DNA of 64,000 nt from positions 62,001 through 126,000 of IMG/VR virus record IMGVR_UViG_3300027754_005796, one strand, 5' to 3'. The translations under genes were made by a program, and so were the position numbers. Shown here piece by piece: positions 54,812 to 63,730 of the stretch; position 1 is the stretch's first letter; every line of letters starts with the position of its first letter. Source of the stretch: a virus. Under the pieces are notes generated by a model, which searched no databases, was not told where the DNA came from, and saw only the letters and a list, made by a program, of their open reading frames with translations.

Positions 54812-56086
54812 TTACCTCTGAACCACTAAGAGTTTGTTGTTGCAATATAGACTGAATTGAACGCCTTCATTTTGTAGGTGGGCAACGATCCTATTGTCGC
54901 AATGCAGGTCTTCTATGATGTAAAGACCGTTGTTGTCCAGAAGTTTGAAGAAGTTGTTGAAGGATAATATCTGCGCATCATAAACATGAGGTCCATCATC
55001 TATAATTATGTCATATTTTTGTCCTAGTTTGACAATTTTATCGTGATCTTTTTGTTCAAACTGGTTGATCTGATGAAACCCGAAGTTCGGCATGGTTTGT
55101 TCCAAGTCTGAACAATCTGCGATGTCAAGCCCTGTGATTTCGATGTTCTGGAAGTATGAATCCCATATTTTGATTGAGGCATAAGGAAATCTGGGATCGC
55201 TGATGCCTATTTCTAGTAGCTTTGTAGGACAAAGTCTTCTGCTTGTAAACAGACTTTCATAAACCTCTGTGTAAGAATGTTTTTCACCAACTTCTGTGCC
55301 TTTATCTGAACCTATGTAATTAGTAATTTTCGTCAAAGGCATAGAGGTGGAGAGTGCCTTAAGTCTTTGAAATTTTTCGACTTGTTCATTATTCATTTTT
55401 GTTTGGAAGAACTCAGTCCAGAATTCGTCATTTAGTGCATCAAAGTTGTAATTGTAATTTGTATTTGCAATGCAATAAGAGTCGGATATGGGCGCTACCT
55501 TGCCGCAAATTGATTCTGCTGCCCATCTGCTTGTTTCGGCTGGAAGTTTCATTTCCAACATTCTCTGCGTGTTGAACCAGAAATAAGTTCCGCTGAAATG
55601 CCAGTCGCTGCAAACCCAAGGAGCGCATGAAACATCTTTTCTCAAGCATCCGGCAAAAATGTTGTAAAACATGTTCAATTCAATGTGTGGAGTAAATTCT
55701 TTTTCAAGGTTGAAGTAGTACATGGCGATGATCCAGTTCAGGCAATTTTGGTAAGTATCATCGTGAGTTGTTCCTTTGTTGTGGCAATAAAAAGTGATGC
55801 TGCGTTGGTTTTTCAGCCGATGTATTTGTTCTTGAAAATAGGCGCTTTCTCGGCACTCGGAATCATTTTTGACAAATTCAATTTCTTTGTTGGGGAAAAA
55901 ACTGAAAAGATCGATAATTCTCTTTTTATTTTTGATGGATTTATCGGAAGCCAAGTAAATTATGATTTGTCCGTCAAAAACATTGTTGTAATGTTTGAGT
56001 AGGTTGAGATGTGTCAAAAAATTCTTGTCTATGAAGTCTTCGTTTTGAAGATAGGCATAGAACATGAGATTTTTCGTAAATGACAT
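54812..56086 (-). CDS. Bifunctional glycosyltransferase-like / methyltransferase protein
   Basis: The first ~240 residues look like a glycosyltransferase-type domain (MFYAYLQNEDFIDKNFL, FYCHNKGTTHDD, GTYFWFNTQRML). The C-terminal ~170 residues are a methyltransferase: KLLEIGISDPRFPYASIKIW, ITGLDIADCSD, YDIIIDDGPHVYDAQ and GLYIIEDLH. This half is a paralogue of the protein at 32697-33272. A fused transfer-and-cap enzyme for glycans is the simplest reading. Confidence 0.65.
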   Translation of the reverse strand: MSFTKNLMFYAYLQNEDFIDKNFLTHLNLLKHYNNVFDGQIIIYLASDKSIKNKKRIIDLFSFFPNKEIEFVKNDSECRESAYFQEQIHRLKNQRSITFYCHNKGTTHDDTYQNCLNWIIAMYYFNLEKEFTPHIELNMFYNIFAGCLRKDVSCAPWVCSDWHFSGTYFWFNTQRMLEMKLPAETSRWAAESICGKVAPISDSYCIANTNYNYNFDALNDEFWTEFFQTKMNNEQVEKFQRLKALSTSMPLTKITNYIGSDKGTEVGEKHSYTEVYESLFTSRRLCPTKLLEIGISDPRFPYASIKIWDSYFQNIEITGLDIADCSDLEQTMPNFGFHQINQFEQKDHDKIVKLGQKYDIIIDDGPHVYDAQILSFNNFFKLLDNNGLYIIEDLHCDNRIVAHLQNEGVQFSLYCNNKLLVVQR

Positions 56087-56099
56087 TTGAGGCTCCGTG

Positions 56100-56132
56100 T
56101 TAATCTACTCTAATAGAGAAAACCTAGATTAA
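56100..56132. promoter_or_regulatory. Inverted repeat between divergent genes
   Basis: TTAATCTA (56100-56107) and TAGATTAA (56125-56132) are exact complements, with a smaller CTC/GAG pair inside. It sits in the 58 nt gap between divergently transcribed glycosyltransferase genes and could be an operator or a leader hairpin. Confidence 0.45.
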
Positions 56133-56144
56133 TTTGGAGTTTTC

Positions 56145-56912
56145 ATGGAAGACAAAATATTTGTTAAACGCAGCGTAACGGATCAGCCTTTTTACATGAT
56201 GCCGGTTGAAATAATTATTCCATATCATAATCAACTCACCAAAGTTGCTAATCTTTTGAATGATATATTTTCCACAGTCACCACAAATCGATATCTTGTT
56301 ACTTTAGTTGATGATGGCTCGGACAACAACACTTTACCCGATCAGATTAAAGACCGAAAATTAGATGGAATACGCATCTTGTCACATGCTAAATGCCAAG
56401 GATTTGGAGCAGCAGTCAATACTGCGCTTAAAAATCCATTTTCAGATAAAATTCCATATGTCCTGATTTTGCACTCCGATGTCGGACTCAGAGATTTGAG
56501 TTGGTTGCAAAATTTGGGGACATCTTTGATAAAAATGAAATCAGATGGAGTTAAGATGATATCTCCAACCACCAATAATCCTGTGGCAAGCTATGATTGT
56601 ATGAAAGCCACAAATTCTTTGGAAAAGCCTGATTTTATTTTAAATAATGAATATTTGCCAATGTACGCAGCACTTTGCCACCGTGAACTTTTTTCGAGAG
56701 TTGGGCTGATGACAGAGTGTCCTTATGCTGGCACGGAGGTAGAGGAGTTTGCAGATCGTATGCGGAAAAATAATTTCCGACAGGCGATTTGTGGTTCAAG
56801 TTGGGTTTACCATGAAGGAAATGCAAGTTTGTCGCATTTTTCCAAAAATAAAAAAATTCAGGAAATTATAAGCAAAACCAGACAGGAGTATTTGTCTAAA
56901 AAATTGGTTTGA
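56145..56912 (+). CDS. Family 2 glycosyltransferase
   Basis: A GT-A core: VEIIIPYHNQLTKVANLL, VTLVDDGSDNNTL, GFGAAVNTAL, YVLILHSDVGLRDL (HSD at the metal site) and later VYHEGNASLSH. The family makes diverse glycosidic bonds. At 255 residues it is a single catalytic domain. TGGAG precedes the ATG. Confidence 0.83.
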   Translation: MEDKIFVKRSVTDQPFYMMPVEIIIPYHNQLTKVANLLNDIFSTVTTNRYLVTLVDDGSDNNTLPDQIKDRKLDGIRILSHAKCQGFGAAVNTALKNPFSDKIPYVLILHSDVGLRDLSWLQNLGTSLIKMKSDGVKMISPTTNNPVASYDCMKATNSLEKPDFILNNEYLPMYAALCHRELFSRVGLMTECPYAGTEVEEFADRMRKNNFRQAICGSSWVYHEGNASLSHFSKNKKIQEIISKTRQEYLSKKLV

Positions 56913-56978
56913 CATAGTAAGTGTGAAAGGTTAGAGTCTTGGACTCTTGGCCAATCACTTCGAGTATGGAGGTAAGTC

Positions 56979-57440
56979 ATGGGTAAGATAGTGAGCGTTA
57001 TTTTTGGTTTTTTTGGGTTTTTTGCGACTTTGGTCAGTTTGTATTTTGTCTACGATGCCTGCAATGTGCATCAACGATTTGAAATGAAAGAGATTGCGCT
57101 GCAAACGGAACGATTTAGAGCAGAAAATCTATATGATGAAGTTTCTGCTCTAAGGTATAAGTTATCAGACAGACCAACATATCTGGATGGTTATCGAGAC
57201 GCTGTTTTGCGTGCTGGAGTCCCCAACAATTCCGGTTCGTACAAGGATGGATTTTACGCAGCGTTTACCATGATGGGCGAAGGATCGTTTTTGGATGGCA
57301 TGAATGTCGCAAGAGCGCAATTTGGCCTGTCTCAAATCGTTTTGCCAACCAAAGAAACCGTAGGTCCACCCACCATGATGGATAGGGTAAAGCTTTTGGA
57401 GGAATTTGAAAAAACTTCACCACTCAAAACAAACAAGTAA
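56979..57440 (+). CDS. Membrane-anchored protein
   Basis: One N-terminal membrane helix (about 4-25) is followed by a coiled-coil-like region and a globular C-terminal half with repeated LDGYRDAV/KDGFYAAF/LDGMNVARAQF motifs. The GGAGG site is strong. The function is unknown; it precedes csrA by 53 nt. Confidence 0.55.
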   Translation: MGKIVSVIFGFFGFFATLVSLYFVYDACNVHQRFEMKEIALQTERFRAENLYDEVSALRYKLSDRPTYLDGYRDAVLRAGVPNNSGSYKDGFYAAFTMMGEGSFLDGMNVARAQFGLSQIVLPTKETVGPPTMMDRVKLLEEFEKTSPLKTNK

Positions 57441-57493
57441 TTTTCGTGTTATATTGGTTCTAGAGGATGAGCAAACTACGCAGGAGGTGACGG

Positions 57494-57670
57494 ATGTTGG
57501 TACTGAGTCGTAAATTGAACGAAGCTATTATGATTGGAGATAATATCAAAATTACAATTATAGATCTTGATAAAGGTCGTGTTCGGCTTGGCATCGAAGC
57601 TGATCGTAATATCCCTGTTCATCGTATTGAGGTATACAAGTCAATACAGGTAAAAAATGAGCAATCCTAG
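57494..57670 (+). CDS. csrA: CsrA/RsmA-type translational regulator
   Basis: The 58-residue protein is a complete CsrA: MLVLSRKLNEAIMIGD, IKITIIDLDKGRVRLGIEAD and IPVHRIEVY, with the RNA-binding Leu4 and Arg6 near the N-terminus and Arg44 in the VHRxEV motif. CsrA dimers bind GGA motifs, often over ribosome-binding sites, and block or promote translation. A phage copy could reprogram host or phage mRNAs. GGAGG is 5 nt before the ATG and could itself be a CsrA target. Confidence 0.93.
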   Translation: MLVLSRKLNEAIMIGDNIKITIIDLDKGRVRLGIEADRNIPVHRIEVYKSIQVKNEQS

Positions 57671-57851
57671 ACTTTGTCCGCAATGTAGGCAAATCATCCC
57701 TACAGACTGTGGTTATCAATTTGATAGCAGTTTGAATATGATTTGTCTGCAATGTGGATCTTATGTTTTGATATCTGGACTAAACACAGAGCATTCTTAT
57801 GCAGAAAATAATCAGCAGTCTGTTTCAGCATCACAACAAGAATCTATTTAA
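57657..57851 (+). CDS. Small zinc-ribbon protein
   Basis: A 64-residue protein with CPQC and CLQC pairs 18 residues apart and a polar Ser/Gln-rich tail. Its ATG overlaps the end of csrA by 14 nt. A nucleic-acid or protein-binding zinc ribbon is likely; the function is unknown. Confidence 0.6.
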   Translation: MSNPRLCPQCRQIIPTDCGYQFDSSLNMICLQCGSYVLISGLNTEHSYAENNQQSVSASQQESI

Positions 57852-58443
57852 CAATTCACTTCAAATTCCACGAATTGAAATTGATTTTGACCGCAAATTC
57901 ATTATGCGGTGGATTGAAGATGCCATTTATATTGGTGTCGAAATTGCAACTATATCTTTGCCCGAACTGCATTGTCATGTCATTCACGAAATGGTACATA
58001 TCAGCAATGCCGAGCAAGACATAGAAGATGTCGGCGTAAATCAATATCACAACAAATTGTTTTGCAACAAATGCCTTAATTTAGGCTTTTTTGTTGTCAG
58101 ACATTGGACGCAGGGTTGGAGTTTGAACACAACTTTGCCGTTGAGAAATGTTCGTGACAAGAATATGTTTAAATCCCCCACGCAGCATGATCGTGAAAAC
58201 CTGCTCAAGGCTATCAAAGAGTTCAAAATGCATCGTGGTGAGTTCAGCAACAACATCGCCTGTGTGCGTTCGCAAATTTCTGCAAAAATTCCTAGTAAAA
58301 CCTTTTTTTTGAAGTATGTATGTCAATGCCCCTCTCCGCACAATAGCATTAGATCGGGACGCAGGCCAGACGGCAGAAACTCTCTCGATATCAAATGCAA
58401 GCGTTGCAATTGCGACTTTAGTTGTGTTTCTCCCCTAGTTTAA
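57799..58443 (+). CDS. SprT-like zinc metalloprotease domain protein
   Basis: HVIHEMVHISNAEQ gives the HExxH site of the SprT/Spartan-like family, followed by a HNKLFCNKC segment and a C-terminal zinc ribbon (CQCPSP, then CKRCNCDF). SprT-like proteins cut DNA-bound or DNA-crosslinked proteins. The 214-residue protein overlaps the zinc-ribbon gene by 53 nt in another frame, which supports a compact operon csrA-ribbon-SprT. Confidence 0.75.
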   Translation: MQKIISSLFQHHNKNLFNNSLQIPRIEIDFDRKFIMRWIEDAIYIGVEIATISLPELHCHVIHEMVHISNAEQDIEDVGVNQYHNKLFCNKCLNLGFFVVRHWTQGWSLNTTLPLRNVRDKNMFKSPTQHDRENLLKAIKEFKMHRGEFSNNIACVRSQISAKIPSKTFFLKYVCQCPSPHNSIRSGRRPDGRNSLDIKCKRCNCDFSCVSPLV

Positions 58444-58612
58444 AATCTGGGGATATTTTTTTAATTACTTTGATATAAAAAAAATATAGCAAAGCTGTAG
58501 TAATTGAAAATTCTAAAAAACCGGATGTTATTTTTCCAATTTCAAAGTCCATGTCTGTGACGGGCGTAAACACTATAGTGTGGTCTATCCTCCAGACCAT
58601 GATACAAAGCAC
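58418..58612 (-). CDS. Possible DUF2061-like small membrane protein
   Basis: A 64-residue frame on the minus strand with two hydrophobic segments and the pattern WRIDHT...GKITSGFLEFSITTALLYFFY, similar in layout to DUF2061 proteins. The start is GTG 58612 or ATG 58600, without a clear ribosome-binding site. It overlaps the end of the SprT-like gene convergently. It fills a gap otherwise without genes. Confidence 0.4.
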   Translation of the reverse strand: MLCIMVWRIDHTIVFTPVTDMDFEIGKITSGFLEFSITTALLYFFYIKVIKKISPDFKLGEKHN

Positions 58613-58729
58613 ACAAGATAAAAAGCATCAGCGACGATGAAAGAACATTGATGTTTCATATTCCAGAACTGATGGACTATAGTAAGACAGTTGTGGAATT
58701 TAAAGAAAATTCAAGACTGGAGAAACAAA

Positions 58730-59380
58730 ATGAATCCCCTTCCTCCTGAAGATTTATTGCCGCCTCAATACGAAGGTTGGAATTATGAAAATCAAATATT
58801 TGAAAATCTGGTAAAAGAAATCAATCCAAGAGTTATAATCGAAGTTGGTTCTTGGAAGGGCATGTCTGCAATAAAACTTTATAAGGCTGCTGAAAACATA
58901 AGTAAAGATTTTAATTTGTATTGTGTCGATACATGGTTGGGAGCATCTGAGCACATGGACGATATGTCTCATGGTGGTCTTTTTGAAAAGCGGCATGGAT
59001 ATCCGATGCTTTATTTTCAATTTTTATCCAACATGCAGCATCAGAACTGCTTGGAAAATCTTCACCCTATGCCAAATACCTCTGCCAATTGTGCCAGATG
59101 GTTCGGTAAGAAAAAAATCAAAGCGGATTTGATTTATGTTGATGGAAGCCATGAAATTCCAGATGTGTATTATGATTGCTGCAATTATTGGGAGCTATTG
59201 AGTCCCGGCGGCATTATGTTTGGTGATGACATTCGTTACGGACCAGTTGAAGCCTGTGTCAATAATTTTTGTGAACTTGTGAAAATCAATAAAACAGAGA
59301 TTGACAACAATTATTGGCTTGTGAGAAAACCAGCCCCGCTTTCTGCATGTAGCATTTTATCGTACTGTCCGGTTTGGTGA
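58730..59380 (+). CDS. SAM-dependent methyltransferase
   Basis: VIIEVGSWKGMSAIKL (motif I), LYCVDTWLGASEHM, ADLIYVDGSHEIPDVYYD (motif IV) and GGIMFGDDIRYG fit the methyltransferase-24/sugar O-methyltransferase group. ATG 58730 has GGAG 7 nt upstream and is preferred to an earlier TTG. 216 residues. It belongs to the scattered set of sugar-modifying methyltransferases. Confidence 0.75.
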   Translation: MNPLPPEDLLPPQYEGWNYENQIFENLVKEINPRVIIEVGSWKGMSAIKLYKAAENISKDFNLYCVDTWLGASEHMDDMSHGGLFEKRHGYPMLYFQFLSNMQHQNCLENLHPMPNTSANCARWFGKKKIKADLIYVDGSHEIPDVYYDCCNYWELLSPGGIMFGDDIRYGPVEACVNNFCELVKINKTEIDNNYWLVRKPAPLSACSILSYCPVW

Positions 59381-59496
59381 TAAAGACCAGCCAATCGAGC
59401 AAGTTCACGATTGTGGTCATTGCCAAATAGAAGTTTATTGCTTGTTATATTATAGTGATAGCTTTTACCAATATAATAAATGTGATCAGTCTGCAT
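59311..59496 (-). CDS. Possible small protein downstream of glycosyltransferase
   Basis: A 61-residue minus-strand frame starts 1 nt after the stop of the 500-residue glycosyltransferase, so it could be translated by coupling. It contains a helix-rich RELARLAGLYHQTGQYDKML segment. The end overlaps the convergent methyltransferase by 70 nt. Support is only positional. Confidence 0.35.
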   Translation of the reverse strand: MQTDHIYYIGKSYHYNITSNKLLFGNDHNRELARLAGLYHQTGQYDKMLHAESGAGFLTSQ

Positions 59497-59497
59497 C

Positions 59498-61000
59498 TTA
59501 AAGGTGTGCTTGCCACTTGTTTATAAATTTTGTTTTTAATTCTGCGCTGAGTTCTTGGATGTCTCTATCGATAAGTTCCAAAGACGCATAACATTCGTGT
59601 CTTACTTTTGAAGAATTTACAAGATGATGTTCGATGTTGTTTGTTTTTAAAAACATAGCATAGTCATCATCTTGATAATAAAGATCGAATTGTTCATCAA
59701 ATTGACCCATTTTTTCAATCACTTCTCGGGTTGTGCAAATGCACCATCCCGCTATTTCATGCATGGTGCGGTATCCCAAAATAGATTCATTTGCCAACTG
59801 TTCTGGGGTGAAAAATTTTGAATGCCAATTTGGTTCTTGTGGACAGGCGGACAAAATTTTATTTTTTTCCATATAATCAACAAGATTAACAATTGAATCT
59901 TCTAGGAAAAAAAGATCATTGTTGCAAATTAAAATATATTTGTTTTTGCAGTATTGCAATCCAATATTTAAAAATTTGTTGTAATTAAATTTTTGATCAA
60001 TCACAATAGTTGTGGTTTCTGGATATATGTAACTTTTTTCAGCAGCATTTACATTTCCTTCAATCACAGTAATGTTGAAGTTTAATGATTTGTTTCTATT
60101 TTTCATTGTCTGAATGGTGCGTTGTGTAAGTCCGTAAAAGTTTAGGTCTTTTGTATAAGTCAAAATGACTGCATCAATTATTGTGTTTTCTTTTTTTCCC
60201 CACTCATATTCTTTCGTGCCATTGAAGCTGTTTTTGTCAATTTCATTTTGACATGTTATCATTTTATATTTTTTGGGCAAATATGGATTTTCACTTGGAC
60301 TTATGAATGAAAATGAATTATCACTAAAAAATGGATCTTTGAAATTTTTGATAGAATCTAATATATTTTGTTCATTGCAGATTTTTTCGTTGTTGAATTC
60401 TTGGTGGGAGAAGTTTTGAATTTTGTTCAATATAAATTCAACGCCACCAAAGTATGAGAAATGCCACCCGCCTTTTGGCAAAGTTTTATTGCTGTGAAAT
60501 CGAGCTTGTTCAGCACATCCTATTTCTTCAAATGTTTGCAGGTCCATAATTTTGGAATGATACCATTTTTCAGAATTTTTGCAGCTTATGTTGTAATAAT
60601 AAAAATCTTGTTCTAAAGCACATGGGCCTTTTATTGGATTTTTTTTCATTTGTTTTAAGAGATCGGCATCTGGAATTTCGTCAATATCTGCAATTATGAC
60701 AAGATCATCTCTTGTCATATCACACATTTTCAAACCTTTTCCGATACCGTTTCTTTGATGTGCCTCTCTAATCCACGGATTGTCTCCATCAGGCATATCA
60801 TTTACAACAACATGAATCAGTTTTTCGCAGTTAAAAAGGTGTTTGTTTTCTTGGAAAAATAAAGGCTTTGGTTTATTATTGAAGGTTTTGTTTGCTTCCA
60901 CCAACACAAAATAATCAACAACATCGCTTAATTCTGCGATTCTAAATTTGAGCATTTTAAGCTCGTTGTAAAATGTAAAGCAATCGGCTATTTTAATCAT
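59498..61000 (-). CDS. Bifunctional glycosyltransferase: GT17-like plus GT2-like
   Basis: Residues 1-~260 match GT17 (beta-1,4-GlcNAc-transferase III-like): FYNELKMLKFRIAELSDVVDYFVLVEAN, VIIADIDEIPD (DxD) and GGWHFSYFGG. Residues ~280-500 are a family 2 domain: DAVILTYTKDLNFYG, LICNNDLFF, GWCICTTREV and LYYQDDDYAMFL. The second half is a paralogue of the free-standing protein at 37128-37793. The fusion suggests two consecutive sugars added to one acceptor. Confidence 0.83.
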   Translation of the reverse strand: MIKIADCFTFYNELKMLKFRIAELSDVVDYFVLVEANKTFNNKPKPLFFQENKHLFNCEKLIHVVVNDMPDGDNPWIREAHQRNGIGKGLKMCDMTRDDLVIIADIDEIPDADLLKQMKKNPIKGPCALEQDFYYYNISCKNSEKWYHSKIMDLQTFEEIGCAEQARFHSNKTLPKGGWHFSYFGGVEFILNKIQNFSHQEFNNEKICNEQNILDSIKNFKDPFFSDNSFSFISPSENPYLPKKYKMITCQNEIDKNSFNGTKEYEWGKKENTIIDAVILTYTKDLNFYGLTQRTIQTMKNRNKSLNFNITVIEGNVNAAEKSYIYPETTTIVIDQKFNYNKFLNIGLQYCKNKYILICNNDLFFLEDSIVNLVDYMEKNKILSACPQEPNWHSKFFTPEQLANESILGYRTMHEIAGWCICTTREVIEKMGQFDEQFDLYYQDDDYAMFLKTNNIEHHLVNSSKVRHECYASLELIDRDIQELSAELKTKFINKWQAHL

Positions 61001-61315
61001 GGGTCACCATTTTAATTTTATGTCAAATAATTGGTTTTTTCAAATTTAGTGCTAAATAATTTTAAAGTTGGAGGATATGTGCGCCGTTCAATAAACATTC
61101 GGCGACTTGATTCTGTTTTGGTACAACATAGCCATTAAATTTTTGCTATAGGCAAAATCGGCATATTGTTTGAATTCTTGTTGAATTTTGTCTTTAGATA
61201 TAAAACTTTTTTATTCCATGATATAAAGATAGCAAGTTTAAATTAGAACTCCTTGATGCAACTCTTGTTAAAAATCGTGTTAAGTTGTTTGACTGGACGC
61301 AAGGAGGTGTATTCA
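61001..61315. other. Intergenic region between divergent genes
   Basis: These 315 nt hold no convincing gene. They are very AT-rich with one small hairpin, CGCCG/CGGCG (61082-61086 with 61100-61104). They must contain the promoters for the divergent glycosyltransferase (minus) and ligase (plus), but no clear -35/-10 pair could be chosen. Confidence 0.5.
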
Positions 61316-61951
61316 ATGCGTATTTTATTTCCACCAAGACCCAAAGGAAGAATGCTTCCTACCGATTTACCTCACTATGAGGCATCCGGCAATTGGGTTG
61401 CTCAAAGAAAATTTCGTGGCAGTCGTGCTGTTCTGCACATTTCTACCGACAGGGTTGTTACGCTTGGCAATCGTCATGGTTCTCAATTTGCCAAGTTTGT
61501 TTTAGATCAAGGTTTCAAACAGGAAATACTCGATGGCTTGGATTTGAAGGACGGGTTGGAATATTGGCTTGATGGTGAATTGATGAACAAGGATATAAAT
61601 GCGACTAACGAGATTATCTTGTTCGATCTTTTGCAAGTTGGTAAGTATTTGTTCGGAGGGCCTAGCCAAATTGCCAGACTAAACATGTTGCACCAGATTT
61701 GCAGACATCCATCAAAAAATTGTCGTAATGGTCTTGCGCTGGAGGTGACTCCTCGTTTATGGCTTGCAGAGACATTTGAAAAAGATTTCGTGGTACACTT
61801 TGAAGAGGCTCTGTCTACCGAGCAAATCGAGGGTCTTGTGCTACGAAAAAAATCATCTTGTCTCGACAACTTTGGAGTTTCTGAATATGAGACTTCAAAT
61901 CTGATTCGCTGTCGCAAGCCGTTTGCGAAAGACAAGGGTTACGATTTCTGA
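61316..61951 (+). CDS. Minimal ATP-dependent DNA/RNA ligase-like nucleotidyltransferase
   Basis: Nucleotidyltransferase ligase motifs are present in order: Lys32 in QRKFRGSR (motif I, KxxG), LDGELM at 85-90 (motif III), EGLVLRKK at 172-179 (motif IV) and LIRCRKP at 196-202 (motif V-like). The protein has 211 residues and consists only of the adenylation domain, with no OB-fold or other C-terminal domain. It may seal RNA or DNA nicks. AAGGAGGTG precedes ATG 61316, which is preferred to an upstream ATG. DNA versus RNA specificity cannot be told from sequence. Confidence 0.8.
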   Translation: MRILFPPRPKGRMLPTDLPHYEASGNWVAQRKFRGSRAVLHISTDRVVTLGNRHGSQFAKFVLDQGFKQEILDGLDLKDGLEYWLDGELMNKDINATNEIILFDLLQVGKYLFGGPSQIARLNMLHQICRHPSKNCRNGLALEVTPRLWLAETFEKDFVVHFEEALSTEQIEGLVLRKKSSCLDNFGVSEYETSNLIRCRKPFAKDKGYDF

Positions 61952-62027
61952 AAGGGGGAGCGTTTTATAGCTTAATTTTTCATGGTTTCAAGGTGAATTT
62001 CAAAATCTCATCAAAGGATGGTGCATT

Positions 62028-63281
62028 ATGTCGAAGAAGACTGACATGAATTTCCCAATTGAAAAAATGCCAGCAGGCACGAAGCATCTGTTTGGCAACA
62101 TGTACATGGTGTCATTCAATAGTATAAAAACCCCTGACCCTGAGGAGGCCAAGGATGGTGAATACCAGTTTCGCAATCCTAGGCTTTTGACAGAGCGAGG
62201 GCAGGCCGATCTATTGGACCGCAGGCTCTCCACGGAGCTTCGTGAAAGCATCAAGAATCGCACTCTTTTGAACCCTTTGGTCTGTAGGTGGGTTGAGGAT
62301 GGCGATAACTTCATCCCTATGGTGATCGGTGGTGATCGCCGGTATCGTGCCCTTGAGTATCTTATCCGTAAAAAGGAAGAGGTTCTCGATCCTCGTGGCG
62401 TTAAAGCAAGTGAGGATGGTTGGAAGTACGGCAAGGTTTCAGCCGATGTTGCCTATGAGTTTGTCCCCTGCCAAATATTTGTTTGCAACAACGATTTGCA
62501 AGCTCTTGCTTTGGCTTGGGCTGAAAACAAGAGTCGCATTAATTTGACGGAGGGGCATGAGATAGCCGAAGTCGTGAAGCTTCGTGCTGCGAATGCAACT
62601 GATTCCCAGATTGTTGGAATTCTTCAGCAAGACAGCAAGTGGTTGGCCGAGACAGATCGTTTGATCAATAGTCTTGATGCCAATACCTTGTCGGACCTTT
62701 TTGAAGGAAGGATTGATCGCCAGAGCGCCATTGAGCTTGGTGCGATTGATGACGAGGAGATTCGTGAACAGGTTCGCACAGTAGCGAATGACGCTGCTGC
62801 GGAAACCTGTCAGAAACGGATTGGTCGTATCCAATCGCAGATCGAGAAGGCTTTGGATCGTAAGGAAATCGCAGAGGGCAATTTGGCTGTTGCTGAAACA
62901 CCAAAGCAGCGAAAAAAGGCGCAGCAAGAAATTGAGTCTGCGACACAAGAAGTTGCGACTATGGACAATAAGCGGAATGCGATGCAGCCGGTTGTCAATT
63001 CTCGTGATGTTCGACAGGCATCGAGGGATATTACGGGAGATGTTCCTAAGCCCAAGGGCAAGCGTGGCCCCCAAAGCGGGCCTCGCAAGATGCGTGAGAA
63101 CAAGATCAAAGAAGGCCGTGAGTATCTCACCGGCATTTTACGCAACAACGGTCGTTGCCCTGAGGATACCTTCACGGCACAGATCGATTCCATCAAGTTA
63201 GTTTTGCGTGTTTTTGAGGAAAACATCATGTCGGGCAACGATGATTGGGCCGGGACGCTTCGTCGTCATTACGGCGCATAA
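62028..63281 (+). CDS. ParB/Srx-like nuclease-fold protein
   Basis: An N-terminal ParB-type domain is indicated by LRESIKNRTLLNPLVCRWVED and MVIGGDRRYRALEYL (the GERRxxA box), a helix-turn-helix-like middle (LTEGHEIAEVVKLRAANATDSQIVGIL), then a long coiled coil and a basic KPKGKRGPQSGPRKMR segment. ParB folds bind CTP and DNA in partitioning; phage versions may organise DNA or regulate genes. No ParA lies in the window. A strong terminator follows. Confidence 0.85.
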   Translation: MSKKTDMNFPIEKMPAGTKHLFGNMYMVSFNSIKTPDPEEAKDGEYQFRNPRLLTERGQADLLDRRLSTELRESIKNRTLLNPLVCRWVEDGDNFIPMVIGGDRRYRALEYLIRKKEEVLDPRGVKASEDGWKYGKVSADVAYEFVPCQIFVCNNDLQALALAWAENKSRINLTEGHEIAEVVKLRAANATDSQIVGILQQDSKWLAETDRLINSLDANTLSDLFEGRIDRQSAIELGAIDDEEIREQVRTVANDAAAETCQKRIGRIQSQIEKALDRKEIAEGNLAVAETPKQRKKAQQEIESATQEVATMDNKRNAMQPVVNSRDVRQASRDITGDVPKPKGKRGPQSGPRKMRENKIKEGREYLTGILRNNGRCPEDTFTAQIDSIKLVLRVFEENIMSGNDDWAGTLRRHYGA

Positions 63282-63301
63282 TCGCTGCTTGCAAATTCAA
63301 T

Positions 63302-63333
63302 AAAAAAGCCTCACCAATCGGTGAGGTTTTTTT
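63302..63333 (+). terminator. Rho-independent terminator
   Basis: CCTCACC (63309-63315) pairs with GGTGAGG (63320-63326) around AATC, flanked by A6 and T7. It ends the ParB-like gene. Confidence 0.93.
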
Positions 63334-63356
63334 ATTGATCAAGAATAAATACATCA

Positions 63357-63662
63357 ATGATTCAAGTGTGTCCCTTCTGCGGTCATGAACTAGAAACTGC
63401 TTTGACAGACGGGTTGACACATTGTGCTCATTGTAACCAAAATTTAGATTCCAGCGACCTGAATCAACTTTTAGCTGCTGGATGGCAAATAAGAAAGCAT
63501 CATTACAGCTTGGAGCAAATCAAGCACATCGCCAAATTAAACGATGATTTTGCAATTCTGGTTTACACCTTTGTTGGTGAATATGGTTATTCACATGATG
63601 AGTTTTTTAAATTGCTTAGAAAGTTAGGCGTTGCGCATAAATCTTACATAAATTTTCATTAA
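63357..63662 (+). CDS. Zinc-ribbon protein
   Basis: CPFCGHE and CAHCNQN form a four-cysteine zinc ribbon at the N-terminus; the rest (about 70 residues) is helical and aromatic-rich. The function is unknown. An AATAAATAC box lies upstream. It is transcribed toward a bidirectional terminator shared with the second csrA. Confidence 0.6.
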   Translation: MIQVCPFCGHELETALTDGLTHCAHCNQNLDSSDLNQLLAAGWQIRKHHYSLEQIKHIAKLNDDFAILVYTFVGEYGYSHDEFFKLLRKLGVAHKSYINFH

Positions 63663-63674
63663 ATATGAAATTGT

Positions 63675-63709
63675 AGCCCCACATATTGTGGGGCTTAGAT
63701 ATTTTTTTT
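63675..63709 (+). terminator. Bidirectional terminator
   Basis: AGCCCCACA (63675-63683) pairs perfectly with TGTGGGGCT (63687-63695), loop TAT, followed by a T8 run at 63702-63709. It lies between the convergent zinc-ribbon gene and csrA; the minus-strand side has a weaker T tract. Confidence 0.88.
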
Positions 63710-63730
63710 GGAAACAAAAAAACCAGCTTA

